DNA of 34,413 nucleotides. Source: DASUMP01 sp036277635. GTDB taxonomy: Bacteria > Actinomycetota > Acidimicrobiia > IMCC26256 > PALSA-610. The notes under the pieces are model-generated. The model was not told the DNA's origin. It worked only from the letters and a program-made list of their open reading frames with translations, and did not search any database. Below, in pieces: positions 6,607-15,478 of the stretch. Within the stretch, counting starts at the first letter, position 1. Each line of letters begins with the position of its first letter. The position numbers were made by a program, and so were the translations under genes. The stretch spans positions 1 through 34,413 of the forward strand of contig DASUMP010000238.1 in NCBI GenBank assembly GCA_036277635.1. The letters are read 5' to 3'.

Positions 6607-7068
6607 ATGAGCCGGCGCGACCAGATCCGCATGACCGACGACGAGATGGAGACGTTCCTCGCCGAGGCCCGCACCCTGCAGGTCGCGTCGATCAACGCCG
6701 ACGGCACACCGCACCTCGTGCCGATGTGGTTCGCCCGCCACGGCGACGACCTCGCGTTCTGGACCTACGGGAAGTCGCAGAAGATCGTGAACCTGCGCCG
6801 CGACCCGCGCATCACGGTGATGGCCGAAGCGGGCACGCAGTACGAAGAGCTGAAGGGCGTGTCGATCACCGGACGCGCCAAGCTGATCGACGACCTCGAC
6901 GAGGTGCTGCGGTTCGGCGAGTCGATCTACGAGCGCTATTGGGGTCCGATCACCGACGACGCGATCCGAGAAGGCGTGCGCATGATGGGATCGAAGCGCG
7001 TGCTCGTGGTCGTCGAGCCCGACAAGGTCGTGTCGTGGGACCACGCGAAGCTGGGAGGCGGCTACTGA
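6607..7068 (+). CDS. PPOX-class (pyridoxamine-oxidase-fold) flavin or F420-binding protein
   Basis: The 153-residue product is a split-barrel protein: LQVASINADGTPHLVPMWF (residues about 23-41) is the hallmark strand-turn-strand, followed by FWTYGKSQKIVNLRRDPRITVM and SITGRAKLIDD. Such proteins bind FMN, F420 or haem and reduce small organic substrates. With an F420-type LLM enzyme in the window, F420 is a reasonable guess. ATG 6607 is chosen over an upstream in-frame ATG at 6559 because a ribosome binding site (GAGAGG) precedes it and homologous sequence begins there. Its TGA shares one base with the ATG of the next gene (TGATG), so the two are translationally coupled. Confidence 0.85.
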   Translation: MSRRDQIRMTDDEMETFLAEARTLQVASINADGTPHLVPMWFARHGDDLAFWTYGKSQKIVNLRRDPRITVMAEAGTQYEELKGVSITGRAKLIDDLDEVLRFGESIYERYWGPITDDAIREGVRMMGSKRVLVVVEPDKVVSWDHAKLGGGY

Positions 7069-7757
7069 TGGGCGAGATGGTCACGTTCCCGAGCAACGGC
7101 ACCGGCGGGCAGGGGTACCTCGCCACACCCGCGAGCGGATCCGGCCCCGGCGTCGTCGTGATCCAGGAGTGGTGGGGCCTCAACGACCAGATCAAGGGCG
7201 TGTGCGACCGCTACGCGAGCGAAGGGTTCGTCGCGCTCGCGCCCGATCTCTACCGGGGCGAGGTCACGAGCGAGCCCGATGAGGCCGGCAAGCTCATGAT
7301 GTCGCTCAACATCGAGCAGGCGGCCAAGGACATGGTCGGCGCGGTCCACTACCTCCTCTCGCTCGACGCGACCACGGGCGACACGGTCGGCGCGACCGGC
7401 TACTGCATGGGCGGCGCGCTCGTGCTGCGACTCGGCACCATGTGCCCCGACAAGATCGGCGCGCTCGCGCCGTACTACGGCGTCGTCGGTTGGCCGCAGG
7501 CGCCGGTCGACTGGTCGAAGTGCAGCGCACCCATCCAGGGGCACTACGCGACCGACGACGACTTCGCGAGCCCCGAAGCGGTGGCCGCGTTCGCCGACGA
7601 GCTGCGCGCGCTCGGCAAGCAGGTGGAGATCTTCACCTACGAAGACACCCAGCACGCGTTCACGAATGAGCAGCGCCCCGAGGTGCACGACGCCGAGGCG
7701 ACCGAGCAGGCGTTCCAGCGCACGTTCGCGTTCTTCCGCGAACGCCTCGGCGCGTAG
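7068..7757 (+). CDS. Dienelactone hydrolase family protein
   Basis: The 229-residue alpha/beta hydrolase has nucleophile Cys113 in GYCMGG, Asp within the DDD at 163-165, and His196 in TQHAF. Glu34 in QEWWGLND corresponds to the glutamate that activates the cysteine in carboxymethylenebutenolidase. The classical enzyme opens dienelactones in chloroaromatic breakdown, but most relatives have unknown esterase-like substrates. It has no signal peptide. It is coupled to the preceding PPOX gene by a TGATG overlap and is followed by a hairpin enclosing its stop codon. Confidence 0.93.
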   Translation: MGEMVTFPSNGTGGQGYLATPASGSGPGVVVIQEWWGLNDQIKGVCDRYASEGFVALAPDLYRGEVTSEPDEAGKLMMSLNIEQAAKDMVGAVHYLLSLDATTGDTVGATGYCMGGALVLRLGTMCPDKIGALAPYYGVVGWPQAPVDWSKCSAPIQGHYATDDDFASPEAVAAFADELRALGKQVEIFTYEDTQHAFTNEQRPEVHDAEATEQAFQRTFAFFRERLGA

Positions 7758-7764
7758 CGCGCCG
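7748..7764. terminator. Hairpin around the dienelactone hydrolase stop codon
   Basis: CGGCGCG at 7748-7754 and its perfect complement at 7758-7764 leave the TAG stop as a 3-base loop. The convergent MBL gene ends 8 bases further on, so the element could terminate both transcripts. There is no U-tract. Confidence 0.45.
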
Positions 7765-7771
7765 CGCGCCG

Positions 7772-8614
7772 TCAGCCGAACCCGATCGCCTTCAGCATCG
7801 ACGGCGGCAGCTCGTCGCGACCTTGCGCGAGGAGCGCGGCGCGCTCCACGTTGATCGCGTCGCGCGGGTCGCGCTCGATCCACGAGTCCCACGGGCCCGG
7901 TGGGATCTTCGTCGGGTCGCCGGCCGCGGCCACGCAGTGACGCAAGTACTCCTGCAGCTGCGCGACGTCGGACGCGTCGCCCACGGGGCCGTGGCCGGGG
8001 ACGATCACCTCGGCGAGCTCGGCCACCGCGTCGAGCACGTCGGCCCACACCGCCGGGTCGCCTTGGAACGCGAGCGGGGTGACGCCGAAGAAGCAGAGGT
8101 CGCCGGCGAACAGCACGTCGACGTCGGCGACGAGCACCATCACGTCGCCGGCGGTGTGCCCGACCGCGGGGAGCACCTCGACGCGCGGCGTGAGCTCGGC
8201 CGCCCCGGTGACGAGGTGCGTGACCGGACGCGTGCCGAGCTCGGCGAGCTCGTCGAACCCATCGGCGAACGCGGGCATGAACGCCTTGTACGCGCCGAGC
8301 GGCATCTCGCCGTCGAGCAGCTCGCTCGTCTGCTCCGAGCCGTAGACCGCGGCGTTCGGGAACGCGCGCGTGCCGCCGACGTGATCGATGTGCGCGTGGG
8401 TGAGCACGAGCCGCTTGATCGGCGCGTCGAGCGCGTGGACCGCGGCGGCGAACGGCTGCCACTGCGAGCGGACCATCATCGTGTCGACGACGGTGAGCCC
8501 GTCGTCGTCGACGATCACCCCGGCGTTGCTCACGCCCGATTCGCCGCCCGGCTGCTGCCACACGAACACGCCGTCGGCGAGCTCGTGCAGCGTGTTCGTG
8601 GGGACCGAGACCAT
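7772..8614 (-). CDS. MBL-fold metallo-hydrolase
   Basis: The 280-residue product has the metallo-beta-lactamase signature THAHIDH (around residues 72-78), further metal ligands in VGHTAGD and FAGDLCFFG, and a late VPGHGPVGD. The order is that of the broad SoxH/QuiP-type or lactonase-like MBL group with two bound metals. The substrate cannot be told; thioesters, lactones and persulfides are all handled by relatives. ATG 8614 is preceded by TACCGT (8626-8621) with a 6-base gap, so the transcript should be leaderless. It is divergent from the CoA-lyase gene, with 57 bases between the starts. Confidence 0.9.
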   Translation of the reverse strand: MVSVPTNTLHELADGVFVWQQPGGESGVSNAGVIVDDDGLTVVDTMMVRSQWQPFAAAVHALDAPIKRLVLTHAHIDHVGGTRAFPNAAVYGSEQTSELLDGEMPLGAYKAFMPAFADGFDELAELGTRPVTHLVTGAAELTPRVEVLPAVGHTAGDVMVLVADVDVLFAGDLCFFGVTPLAFQGDPAVWADVLDAVAELAEVIVPGHGPVGDASDVAQLQEYLRHCVAAAGDPTKIPPGPWDSWIERDPRDAINVERAALLAQGRDELPPSMLKAIGFG

Positions 8615-8620
8615 CGCGGC

Positions 8621-8663
8621 ACGGTACTGCCGGTTGGAGCACCCGGGAGGTCGTCGGTACCCT
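8621..8663. promoter_or_regulatory. Divergent leaderless promoters between MBL hydrolase and CoA lyase
   Basis: Minus strand: TACCGT at 8626-8621, 6 bases before ATG 8614. Plus strand: TTGGAG at 8634-8639, an 18-base spacer, TACCCT at 8658-8663, then 8 bases to ATG 8672. The short gap means one regulator could affect both genes. Confidence 0.5.
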
Positions 8664-8671
8664 TCCGCTCC

Positions 8672-9610
8672 ATGTCCGAGCGCAGCCGCAACCTCCCCCG
8701 TCGTTCGTGCCTGTCGGTGCCCGGTTCGAGCGAGAAGATGCTCGGCAAGGCCCCGGGTCTGGGCGCCGACATGGTGTTCCTCGACCTCGAAGACAGCGTG
8801 TCGCCGCTCGAGAAGGAAGCGTCACGCGAGAAGATCGTCGCCGCCATCAACGACAACGATTGGGGCGACGCGGTCCTGTGCGTGCGCATCAACGCGTGGG
8901 ACACGGAGTGGACCTACCGCGACGTGATCACGGTCGTGGAGGGCGCGTCGGAGCGCCTCGACGAGCTGATGCTCCCGAAGGTGCAGTCCGCCGCCGAGGT
9001 GAAGGCGCTCGACCTGCTGCTCACGCAGATCGAACGAGCGACCGGCCGCCAGAGTCGCGTCGGCATCGAGGCACAGATCGAGACCGCGCAGGGCCTCATC
9101 AACGTCGAGGAGATCTGCGCGGCCAGCGACCGACTCGAGACGATCATCTTCGGTCCCGCCGACTTCGCGGCGTCCACCGAGATGCCGGTGCTCACCGGCG
9201 GCGTCGCGATCGACGAGTACCCCGGCGACCATTTCCACTACGTGTTCTCGAAGATCCTCATGGCCGGCCGCGCGAACGGTCTCCAAGTGATCGACGGTCC
9301 GTTCCTCAAAATCCGCGAGCTCGACGCGCTGCGCGACTACTCGATGCGCACGCGGATCCTCGGTTACGACGGCAAGTGGGCGCTGCACCCCGACCAGGTG
9401 AAGGTCATCAACGAGGTGTTCACGCCCACCCAGGAGCAGTTCGACAAGGCGTTCGACATCCTCGAGGCCTACGAGAAGGCCACGACCGAAGGCGACCGCA
9501 AGGGCGCGGTCATGTTCGGCGACGAGATGATCGACGAGGCCAGCCGCAAGATGGCGACGAAGTTCGTCACGCGTGGGGAGCGCGCGGGCATGTCCCGCAG
9601 CGCGAGCTGA
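8672..9610 (+). CDS. mcl: HpcH/CitE-family CoA-ester lyase, probable beta-methylmalyl-CoA/malyl-CoA lyase
   Basis: The 312-residue product is a CitE-like TIM barrel. It shows SCLSVPGSSEKML, VFLDLEDSVSP, the Mg-binding glutamate in RVGIEAQIETAQG and the aspartate in IFGPADFAAS. The tail SRKMATKF and the segment TYRDVITVVEGASERLDELMLPKVQ (in residues 88-113) match, as I remember it, the lyase of the Streptomyces ethylmalonyl-CoA cluster. That enzyme splits beta-methylmalyl-CoA into glyoxylate and propionyl-CoA. A mycobacterial Rv2498c-type hydroxyacyl-CoA lyase is the main alternative. A methylsuccinyl-CoA-dehydrogenase-like gene lies 1 kb on and a MaoC hydratase gene 10.5 kb on. Confidence 0.85.
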   Translation: MSERSRNLPRRSCLSVPGSSEKMLGKAPGLGADMVFLDLEDSVSPLEKEASREKIVAAINDNDWGDAVLCVRINAWDTEWTYRDVITVVEGASERLDELMLPKVQSAAEVKALDLLLTQIERATGRQSRVGIEAQIETAQGLINVEEICAASDRLETIIFGPADFAASTEMPVLTGGVAIDEYPGDHFHYVFSKILMAGRANGLQVIDGPFLKIRELDALRDYSMRTRILGYDGKWALHPDQVKVINEVFTPTQEQFDKAFDILEAYEKATTEGDRKGAVMFGDEMIDEASRKMATKFVTRGERAGMSRSAS

Positions 9611-9639
9611 CCGGCCCTGCCGCCACCGATCGCCGTTCG

Positions 9640-10671
9640 ATGCCGGTCGTCGTCGTCGCCGGGATGCACCGGTCGGGTACGTCGCTCACCGCGTCGGTGC
9701 TCGAGCAGCTCGACGTCGACATGGGCGCCGACCTCTTGCCCGCCGACCGCGCCAACGTCCGCGGCTACTACGAAGACCGCGTGTTCCTCGAGTTCCAGCG
9801 CGAGCTCCTGCGGCACGCGTCGCCGCGCGACGCGCAGGGCTGGCGTGACTGGGGGTGGACCGAGCGCGAGGTGCTCGACCACGACACGATCGCCGCCGCC
9901 GCGCCCGACGCGCGGCGGCTCGTGGAGGAACGCTCGGCGGCGCTCGGTGACCGCCCGTGGGGCTGGAAGGACCCGCGCACCACGCTGCTGCTCGACCTGT
10001 GGGACGGGATCCTCGACGACGTCCACTACGTGTGCGTGTACCGGGCGCCGTGGGAGGTGCTCGACTCGATCGTGCGCGTCGCCGACGGCGGCTTCGTGCG
10101 CGACCCGAGCTGGGCGTTGCGCGCGTGGTCGTTCTACAACCGCCGGATGCTGGAGTTCGTCGCCGCGCACCGCGACGCGTGCACCGTGGTCGACGTCGGT
10201 GCGCTCATCGCCGACCCGACGGGAGGGGTCGCGCTCCTCGTCGACCGGGTCGGCCTGAGCGCCGACGACTCGCGGCGGCGGGCGGCGGCGGCGGTGATCG
10301 AGCCGTCGTTGCTGCGCCGGGCGGGCGATCAGGATCTCGTCGAACGGTTGGTGCGCGCCGCGGCGCCGGAGCACGTCGACGAGCTGGCGGCGCTCGACGC
10401 GACCGCCGACCTCGTCGCGCCGCGCACCGCACCCGCTGCGCTCGCGCTCGACGCCGCCGACGCGCGCGAGGTGCTCGTGCGCTGGCGCGCCGCCGAAGCC
10501 GAGCGCGACCAGCTGCGCACCCAGCTCGCGACGCTGGAAGCGGCCTACGCGGAGCTGCGCGAGGAGTCGGAGGCGCGGCACGCACGGATGCTCGAGAAGG
10601 AGCGCGAAGCGATCGAGCGTCTCGAAGCGATCCACGAGCTCCGGCGCGAGCTCGACGCCCGCGCGAACTGA
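9640..10671 (+). CDS. Sulfotransferase-family protein with C-terminal coiled coil
   Basis: The 343-residue product begins with a strand followed by GMHRSGTSLT (residues 8-17), the loop that binds the 5'-phosphosulfate of PAPS. GWKDPRTTLLLDLW and VHYVCVYRAPWEVLDSI supply the second, 3'-phosphate-binding region. Residues from about 280 to the end are a charged coiled coil (RWRAAEAERDQLRTQL and onward), unusual for a stand-alone sulfotransferase and suggestive of dimerisation or attachment to a partner. ATG 9640 starts 29 bases after the lyase gene with no clear ribosome binding site. The acceptor could be a glycan or lipid and is unknown. Its stop is only 3 bases from the stop of the convergent dehydrogenase gene. 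Confidence 0.87.
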   Translation: MPVVVVAGMHRSGTSLTASVLEQLDVDMGADLLPADRANVRGYYEDRVFLEFQRELLRHASPRDAQGWRDWGWTEREVLDHDTIAAAAPDARRLVEERSAALGDRPWGWKDPRTTLLLDLWDGILDDVHYVCVYRAPWEVLDSIVRVADGGFVRDPSWALRAWSFYNRRMLEFVAAHRDACTVVDVGALIADPTGGVALLVDRVGLSADDSRRRAAAAVIEPSLLRRAGDQDLVERLVRAAAPEHVDELAALDATADLVAPRTAPAALALDAADAREVLVRWRAAEAERDQLRTQLATLEAAYAELREESEARHARMLEKEREAIERLEAIHELRRELDARAN

Positions 10672-10674
10672 ACC

Positions 10675-12303
10675 TCAGCGGGTCGCGAGCGCCTGTTCGG
10701 CGAGGCGCCGGGCGATGAGTCGCAGGCACAGCGTCTCGTCGGCGCCTTCGAAGATCGACAGCACCCGCGCGTCGACGAAGTAGCGGGACACCGGGAACTC
10801 TTCGGCGTAGCCCATGCCGCCGTGGAGCTGCATCGCCTCGCGCGTGACCCACTCGGCGGCGCGGCAGACGTAGGCCTTCACCATCGCCGCCTCCAGCGTG
10901 CCCTCGCCGACCGCCATCTTCCCGGCGACCGCGTAGGAGAACTGGCGTCCGGCCTGGATGAGCGCGGCCATGCGGGCGAGCTTCACCTTGGTGAGCTGGT
11001 AGTCGAACACCGACCGGCCGAACACCTTGCGGTCCTGCGCGTAGGAGAGCCCGGCCTCGAACGCGGCCTGCATGAGGCCGACGGCGCGCGCCGCGGTCTG
11101 CAGTCGGCCGTTCTCGAACCCGGCCATCTGCAGGTAGAAGCCTTTGCCGAGTCCGTCGTCGCCGCCGATGAGGCCGTCGGCGGGCACGAACCAGTCTTCG
11201 AACGCGACTTCGAACGAGTGCATGCCGCGGTAGCCGATCGTGTCGATCGCGCGGCCTTCGATGCGTCCGCCGTCGTCCTGGCGGAACTCGAACGAGTGGC
11301 CGTCGACGGCGGGCTTCTCGACGACGAACACCGACAGGCCGCGGTGGCCGAGCGAACGATCGGGGTCGGTGCGCGCGAGCAGCATCAGCACGTTGGCGCG
11401 TCCGGCGAACGTGGCCCACGTCTTCACGCCGTTGATCTTCCAGCCACCGTCGACGGGGACCGCGGTGGTCTTGACGCCCGCGACGTCGGAACCGAAGTCG
11501 GGTTCGGTGACCATGATCCCCACCATGACCTCGCCGCTCGCGATGCGGGGCAGCCACGCGTGCTTCTGCGCTTCGGTGCCGCCGACGACGAGGGCGCGCG
11601 TGAGGATCTCGGGGCGCGTGACGAGCGACCCGCCGATGCCGAGCGACCCGCGCGACAGCTCCTCGGTGGACACGACCATCCCCATGTAGTCGTGCTCGCC
11701 GCCCGACGCGAACCCGCCGTACTCCTCGGGCACCGACAAGCCGAACCCGCCCAGCTCCGCGAGCCCGCTGATCAGCTCCTCGGGGACGTCGCCGTTCGTG
11801 CGGTGCACGTGCTCGGCGACGGGGCGGATCTTGTCTTCGGCGAAGCGCCGGAAGGTCTCGGCGACCATCTCGAAGTCGTCGGAGAGGTGGTTGGGTCCGG
11901 TGCCGTGCTTGGCCACCAGATCGCCGAGCGATTCGAGGAACTCGGGGGCGCGGTGCGCGGCGACGAACTCGGCCGTCGGCTCCAGCGCGTCGGCCGGCGA
12001 GCCCCAGATCGCGGCCCGCCCGGCGGTGCGGCTCGCGAGGTCGGTGATCGCGTCGGCCACGTACGCCAGTGCGAGCTGCGCTTCGACCTCTCCCTGCGCG
12101 CCGTACTCGACCATCACGCGCGATCCCTCGACCGCGGCGGCGCCGTGCGCGAGGTCGTACGCGAGGACCTGGTGGTTGTCGAGACGAGCGACCGAGATGC
12201 GGTCGGCGTCGGCGGACAGCTCAGCGAGACGACGGGCCGCGGTGTGCACCACCTCGGACGCGACGTCGACGGCCGCGGCGGCCGCGCGCAACGAATCGGT
12301 CAT
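10675..12303 (-). CDS. mcd: Long acyl-CoA dehydrogenase, probable (2S)-methylsuccinyl-CoA dehydrogenase
   Basis: At 542 residues this is about 150 longer than an ordinary acyl-CoA dehydrogenase. The extra N-terminal helical domain carries ARLDNHQVLAYDLAHGAAAVEGSR around 39-62, as in methylsuccinyl-CoA dehydrogenase of the ethylmalonyl-CoA pathway, which makes mesaconyl-CoA. The FAD domain has VTEPDFGSDVAG and ITVxGxKTWAT-like INGVKTWATFAG. The catalytic glutamate is Glu519 in FEGADET, and the flavin-contact region is LHGGMGYAEEFPVSRYF. ATG 12303 is preceded by TAGTCT (12315-12310) with a 6-base gap, so it is leaderless. The assignment over other long dehydrogenases rests on the N-terminal domain and the nearby lyase. 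Confidence 0.85.
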   Translation of the reverse strand: MTDSLRAAAAAVDVASEVVHTAARRLAELSADADRISVARLDNHQVLAYDLAHGAAAVEGSRVMVEYGAQGEVEAQLALAYVADAITDLASRTAGRAAIWGSPADALEPTAEFVAAHRAPEFLESLGDLVAKHGTGPNHLSDDFEMVAETFRRFAEDKIRPVAEHVHRTNGDVPEELISGLAELGGFGLSVPEEYGGFASGGEHDYMGMVVSTEELSRGSLGIGGSLVTRPEILTRALVVGGTEAQKHAWLPRIASGEVMVGIMVTEPDFGSDVAGVKTTAVPVDGGWKINGVKTWATFAGRANVLMLLARTDPDRSLGHRGLSVFVVEKPAVDGHSFEFRQDDGGRIEGRAIDTIGYRGMHSFEVAFEDWFVPADGLIGGDDGLGKGFYLQMAGFENGRLQTAARAVGLMQAAFEAGLSYAQDRKVFGRSVFDYQLTKVKLARMAALIQAGRQFSYAVAGKMAVGEGTLEAAMVKAYVCRAAEWVTREAMQLHGGMGYAEEFPVSRYFVDARVLSIFEGADETLCLRLIARRLAEQALATR

Positions 12304-12309
12304 GGGCGA

Positions 12310-12315
12310 AGACTA
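12310..12315 (-). promoter_or_regulatory. -10 element for leaderless mcd transcript
   Basis: The minus strand reads TAGTCT, 6 bases before ATG 12303. It lies in the 42-base gap between this gene and the SGNH hydrolase gene upstream on the same strand. Confidence 0.5.
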
Positions 12316-12345
12316 CCGACGACCTCCGTGCCGACTCCCAGCCGG

Positions 12346-13515
12346 CTACGGCGTCGCGCCGCCCCCGGTACCCGCGCCGACACCCGTCGTCGGCGGCGGA
12401 CCGGTCGACGGCGTCACGATCGTCGTGGGTGGCAGAGTGCTCGGGACGACGACCGTCGTCGGACTCGTCGGCGCGACGCTCGTGGGCGCGACCGACGTGT
12501 CGGTCGTGGGCGTGATGGCGTCTCCGTCGTGGTCGTCGTCGGACCACTCGTAGTTGCGCTCCTGCGTGTCGGTGGTCCAGTCGTGCTCGCCGCCCTCGGC
12601 GATGTCGAAGCCGATCGGGTTGTCGGGATCGGCCTGGGCGCGGATGCGCCACCGTGCGTCGAGCAGGTCGAAGACCTCGCTCGCGAGGTGCTGTCCGCCC
12701 GCCGCGGTGAAGTGGACGCCGTCGCCGACGCGAACGCGGCGCTCTTCGCCGTCGCTCGTGACGAGCGACTGGGTGTACTCGCCGTCGGGACCGGAGAACA
12801 GGGCGTACGCGTCGACGTAGACGACGTCGTCGCGCTCGTTCGCTTCCTCCCGCATCACGCGGTTGACGTCGATCGCGGCGTCGTCCATGTCGGAGTCGCC
12901 CAGCGTGGGTGCACCGATCCAGAACACGGTCCGTTCGGTGTCACCGACGAAGAGGTCCATCAGGTCGCCGACGCGTTGGCGGTACGGGGCTTCCCATTCG
13001 CCGTCGCGGTCGACGAGCACGGTGTCGTTGGTGCCGATCATGAACACGACGGCTTCGGGATCCTGCGCCGCCATCGCGTCGGCCGCGCGTTCGGGCCAGT
13101 CGCGCACGTCGTCGCTGCCGATCCCGCTCGACACCTTGTAGTCGACGTAGAGGTCGACGATCCCGGTGTCGGAGGTGAGGTCGCCCATCGCCATGCCGAG
13201 CGCGCCGGCGAGGGAGTCGCCACCGAGCCAGAGCCGCAGCGGTTCGTCGTGGGTGAGCGGCCGCTTCGGCTCCTGCTCGGCAAGCGCGTTCAGCCGGTCG
13301 ATGTCGGGGCTCCGGCTCGCACGCGCCGAGGTGGTGGTGGGTGCAGCGGCGGGCGCGGGATCGTCGCCCGCGAGGGCGACCGCGGCGAACGCGGCCCCGG
13401 CCACGGCGACGACGACGAGTCCAACGAGCACCACGCGAGCGGCACGACTGCGACGCCGAGCGACCAAGCGGTCGCGGCGGGTGGGCGGGTCGGGGAGCGC
13501 GTCGTCGGAAGTCAT
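12346..13515 (-). CDS. Membrane-anchored SGNH/GDSL hydrolase (DUF459-like)
   Basis: The 389-residue product has a basic N-terminus, one membrane helix (about 27-49) and a short Ala/Thr/Pro linker. The SGNH hydrolase domain that follows has block I GGDSL (Ser101), block III GTND (161-164) and block V DGVHFT with the catalytic Asp and His at 265-268. The C-terminal 60 residues are a threonine/proline/valine-rich stalk, likely outside the cell. Relatives act as esterases on acetylated cell-surface polysaccharides, and that is a reasonable role here. A -10-like TACCAT at 13539-13534 and an 18-base leader precede ATG 13515. The domain is inverted from many surface enzymes in having the stalk at the end. 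Confidence 0.88.
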   Translation of the reverse strand: MTSDDALPDPPTRRDRLVARRRSRAARVVLVGLVVVAVAGAAFAAVALAGDDPAPAAAPTTTSARASRSPDIDRLNALAEQEPKRPLTHDEPLRLWLGGDSLAGALGMAMGDLTSDTGIVDLYVDYKVSSGIGSDDVRDWPERAADAMAAQDPEAVVFMIGTNDTVLVDRDGEWEAPYRQRVGDLMDLFVGDTERTVFWIGAPTLGDSDMDDAAIDVNRVMREEANERDDVVYVDAYALFSGPDGEYTQSLVTSDGEERRVRVGDGVHFTAAGGQHLASEVFDLLDARWRIRAQADPDNPIGFDIAEGGEHDWTTDTQERNYEWSDDDHDGDAITPTTDTSVAPTSVAPTSPTTVVVPSTLPPTTIVTPSTGPPPTTGVGAGTGGGATP

Positions 13516-13560
13516 CGGCAGGGCGAAGCGTCGATGGTATCCGCCACCCCCGGCGTGACC

Positions 13561-13584
13561 CCCGGCGCCGCCACGGGCGCCGGG
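13561..13584 (-). terminator. GC-rich hairpin after the ABC exporter gene
   Basis: CCCGGCGCC (13561-13569) and its perfect complement (13576-13584) form a 9-bp stem with a 6-base loop, 13 bases past the stop of the minus-strand exporter gene. There is no U-tract. It also separates that gene from the promoter of the SGNH hydrolase. Confidence 0.55.
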
Positions 13585-13597
13585 CCCCGTTCCGGGC

Positions 13598-15478
13598 TCA
13601 GACCGGCTCGGGATCGGGGTCGGCGCCGTGCAGCTGGGTGCGGGTCAGCTCGGCGTAGAGCCCGCCGGCGGCGAGCAGCTCCTCGTGGCGGCCGCTCTCG
13701 ACGATGCGCCCGTTCTCGACCACGAGGATGCGATCCGCGCCCACCACGGTCGACAGGCGGTGCGCGATGACGATCGCGGTCCGCCCGACGAGCGCTTCGC
13801 TCAACGCGCGCTGGATCGCGAGCTCCGACTCGGAGTCGAGGTGCGACGTCGCTTCGTCGAGGATCACGATCGCGGGGTCCTTGAGCAGCAGGCGTGCGAT
13901 CGCGACGCGCTGCTTCTCGCCGCCCGACAACCGGTAGCCGCGCTCGCCCACGACGGTGTCGAGTCCGTCGGGGAGCGACTCGACGAGATCGCCGATGCGC
14001 GCCGCGTGCAACGCGTCGAGCATCTCGGCTTCGGTGGCCTCGGGACGCGCGTACCGCAGGTTCGACCGGATCGTGTCGTGGAACATGTGCGGGTCCTGGG
14101 GCACGAGCCCGACCGCCGCGTGCAGCGAGTCGCCGGTGAGGTCTCTCACGTCGACGCCGTCGACCCGCACGACGCCTTCGGTGACGTCGTGGATGCGCGG
14201 GAGCAGCATCGCGATCGTCGTCTTGCCCGCGCCCGACGGCCCCACGAGCGCCACCGTCTCGCCCGGCTCGATCGTGAAGTCGACGTCGCGCAGGATCCAG
14301 TCGCTCTGCTCGTCGGGGACCGCGCCCGCGGGGCCTTCGAGCGACGCGAGCGACACGTCGGCGCCCGCCGGGTGACGGAACGACACGTGCTCGAAGCGCA
14401 CCGCGCCGCGCGGCTCCCCGAGCGTGCGGGCGTCGGGGCGATCGACGATCGCGGGCGGGAAGTCGAGCACCTCGAACACCCGCTCGAACGACACCAACGC
14501 GGTGAGGATCTCGACCCGGGCGTTCGTGAGCTGCGCGAGCGGTTGGTAGATCTGGCCGACGTAGAGGACCAGCGCCGCGAGCGTCCCCGCGCTGATCGTG
14601 CCCGAGATCGCGAGGTTGCCGCCGACGAGGTACACGACCGCGGTGCCCACCGCGGCGACGAGCCCGAGGGCCACGAACAGGACACGGCTGTACATCGCGG
14701 TGGTGACACCGATGTCGCGCACGCGCCCGGCGCGGTGTTCGAACTGGAGCCGTTCGTCGTCGTGACGGCCGAAGATCTTCACGAGGAGCGCGCCGGCGAC
14801 GTTGAAGCGCTCCGCCGACATCGAGTTCATCAGCGCGTTCTGCTGCATCCCCTCGCGCGTGATGCGCTGCAGGCGCGGCCCGATGCGGCGGGCGGGGATG
14901 ATGAACGCCGGGAGCACCACCAACGTGAGCAGCGTCAGCTTCCACGCCAGCGTGAGCATGATCGTGAGCGTGACGACGAGCGTGATCACGTTGGAGACGA
15001 CCGTGCCGAGCGTGCTGGTGAACGCCTGTTGGGCGCCGATCACGTCGTTGTTGAGGCGGGACTGCAGCGAACCGGTCTGCGTGCGGGTGAAGAACGCGAC
15101 CGGCATGCGCTGGACGTGGTCGAAGAGCGCCACGCGCAGGTCGAAGATGAGACCTTCGCCGATGCGGGCCGAGTACCACCGCTGTACGAGCGAGAGCAGC
15201 GCGTTCGCGAACGCGAGGCCGATCGCGAGGGTGGCGAGCACCGCGACCTGGGAGCGGTCGCGGTTGGGGACGGCGTCGTCGAGCAGGGTGCGGAAGATGA
15301 GCGGCGGCACCGCGGTGGTGACCGCGGCGCCCACGACGGCGAGGAGGAAGCCGATCAGCGCGCGCCGGTACGGGCGGACGAAGCCGAGCACCCGGCGGGT
15401 CACCTCTCGGTCGACCCGCTTGTCGCGCAACGCGTCGGCGTCGCGCCGGAAACCCATGATCGTCTGGTGGTTCATCAT
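13598..15478 (-). CDS. ABC exporter, fused membrane and ATPase domains
   Basis: The 626-residue type IV ABC half-transporter has six membrane helices across roughly residues 35-320. Its ATPase domain has Walker A GPSGAGKTT (about 413-421), a canonical VPQD Q-loop, signature LSGGEKQR, Walker B VILDEATSHLD and switch His in AHRLS. All catalytic residues are intact, so it may work as a homodimer. About 20 extra residues (SLASLEGPAGAVPDE) sit between the first strands of the ATPase domain. Drug or lipid export is typical of the family; the substrate is unknown. ATG 15478 was chosen; GTG 15505 and ATG 15475 are also in frame. It is divergent from an acyl-CoA dehydrogenase gene. Confidence 0.93.
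   Translation of the reverse strand: MMNHQTIMGFRRDADALRDKRVDREVTRRVLGFVRPYRRALIGFLLAVVGAAVTTAVPPLIFRTLLDDAVPNRDRSQVAVLATLAIGLAFANALLSLVQRWYSARIGEGLIFDLRVALFDHVQRMPVAFFTRTQTGSLQSRLNNDVIGAQQAFTSTLGTVVSNVITLVVTLTIMLTLAWKLTLLTLVVLPAFIIPARRIGPRLQRITREGMQQNALMNSMSAERFNVAGALLVKIFGRHDDERLQFEHRAGRVRDIGVTTAMYSRVLFVALGLVAAVGTAVVYLVGGNLAISGTISAGTLAALVLYVGQIYQPLAQLTNARVEILTALVSFERVFEVLDFPPAIVDRPDARTLGEPRGAVRFEHVSFRHPAGADVSLASLEGPAGAVPDEQSDWILRDVDFTIEPGETVALVGPSGAGKTTIAMLLPRIHDVTEGVVRVDGVDVRDLTGDSLHAAVGLVPQDPHMFHDTIRSNLRYARPEATEAEMLDALHAARIGDLVESLPDGLDTVVGERGYRLSGGEKQRVAIARLLLKDPAIVILDEATSHLDSESELAIQRALSEALVGRTAIVIAHRLSTVVGADRILVVENGRIVESGRHEELLAAGGLYAELTRTQLHGADPDPEPV

Noticed and set aside
10822..13770. 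A 982-codon plus-strand open frame
   Set aside because: It lies opposite the long dehydrogenase and SGNH hydrolase genes, both of which have full catalytic motifs; its composition is that of a shadow frame.
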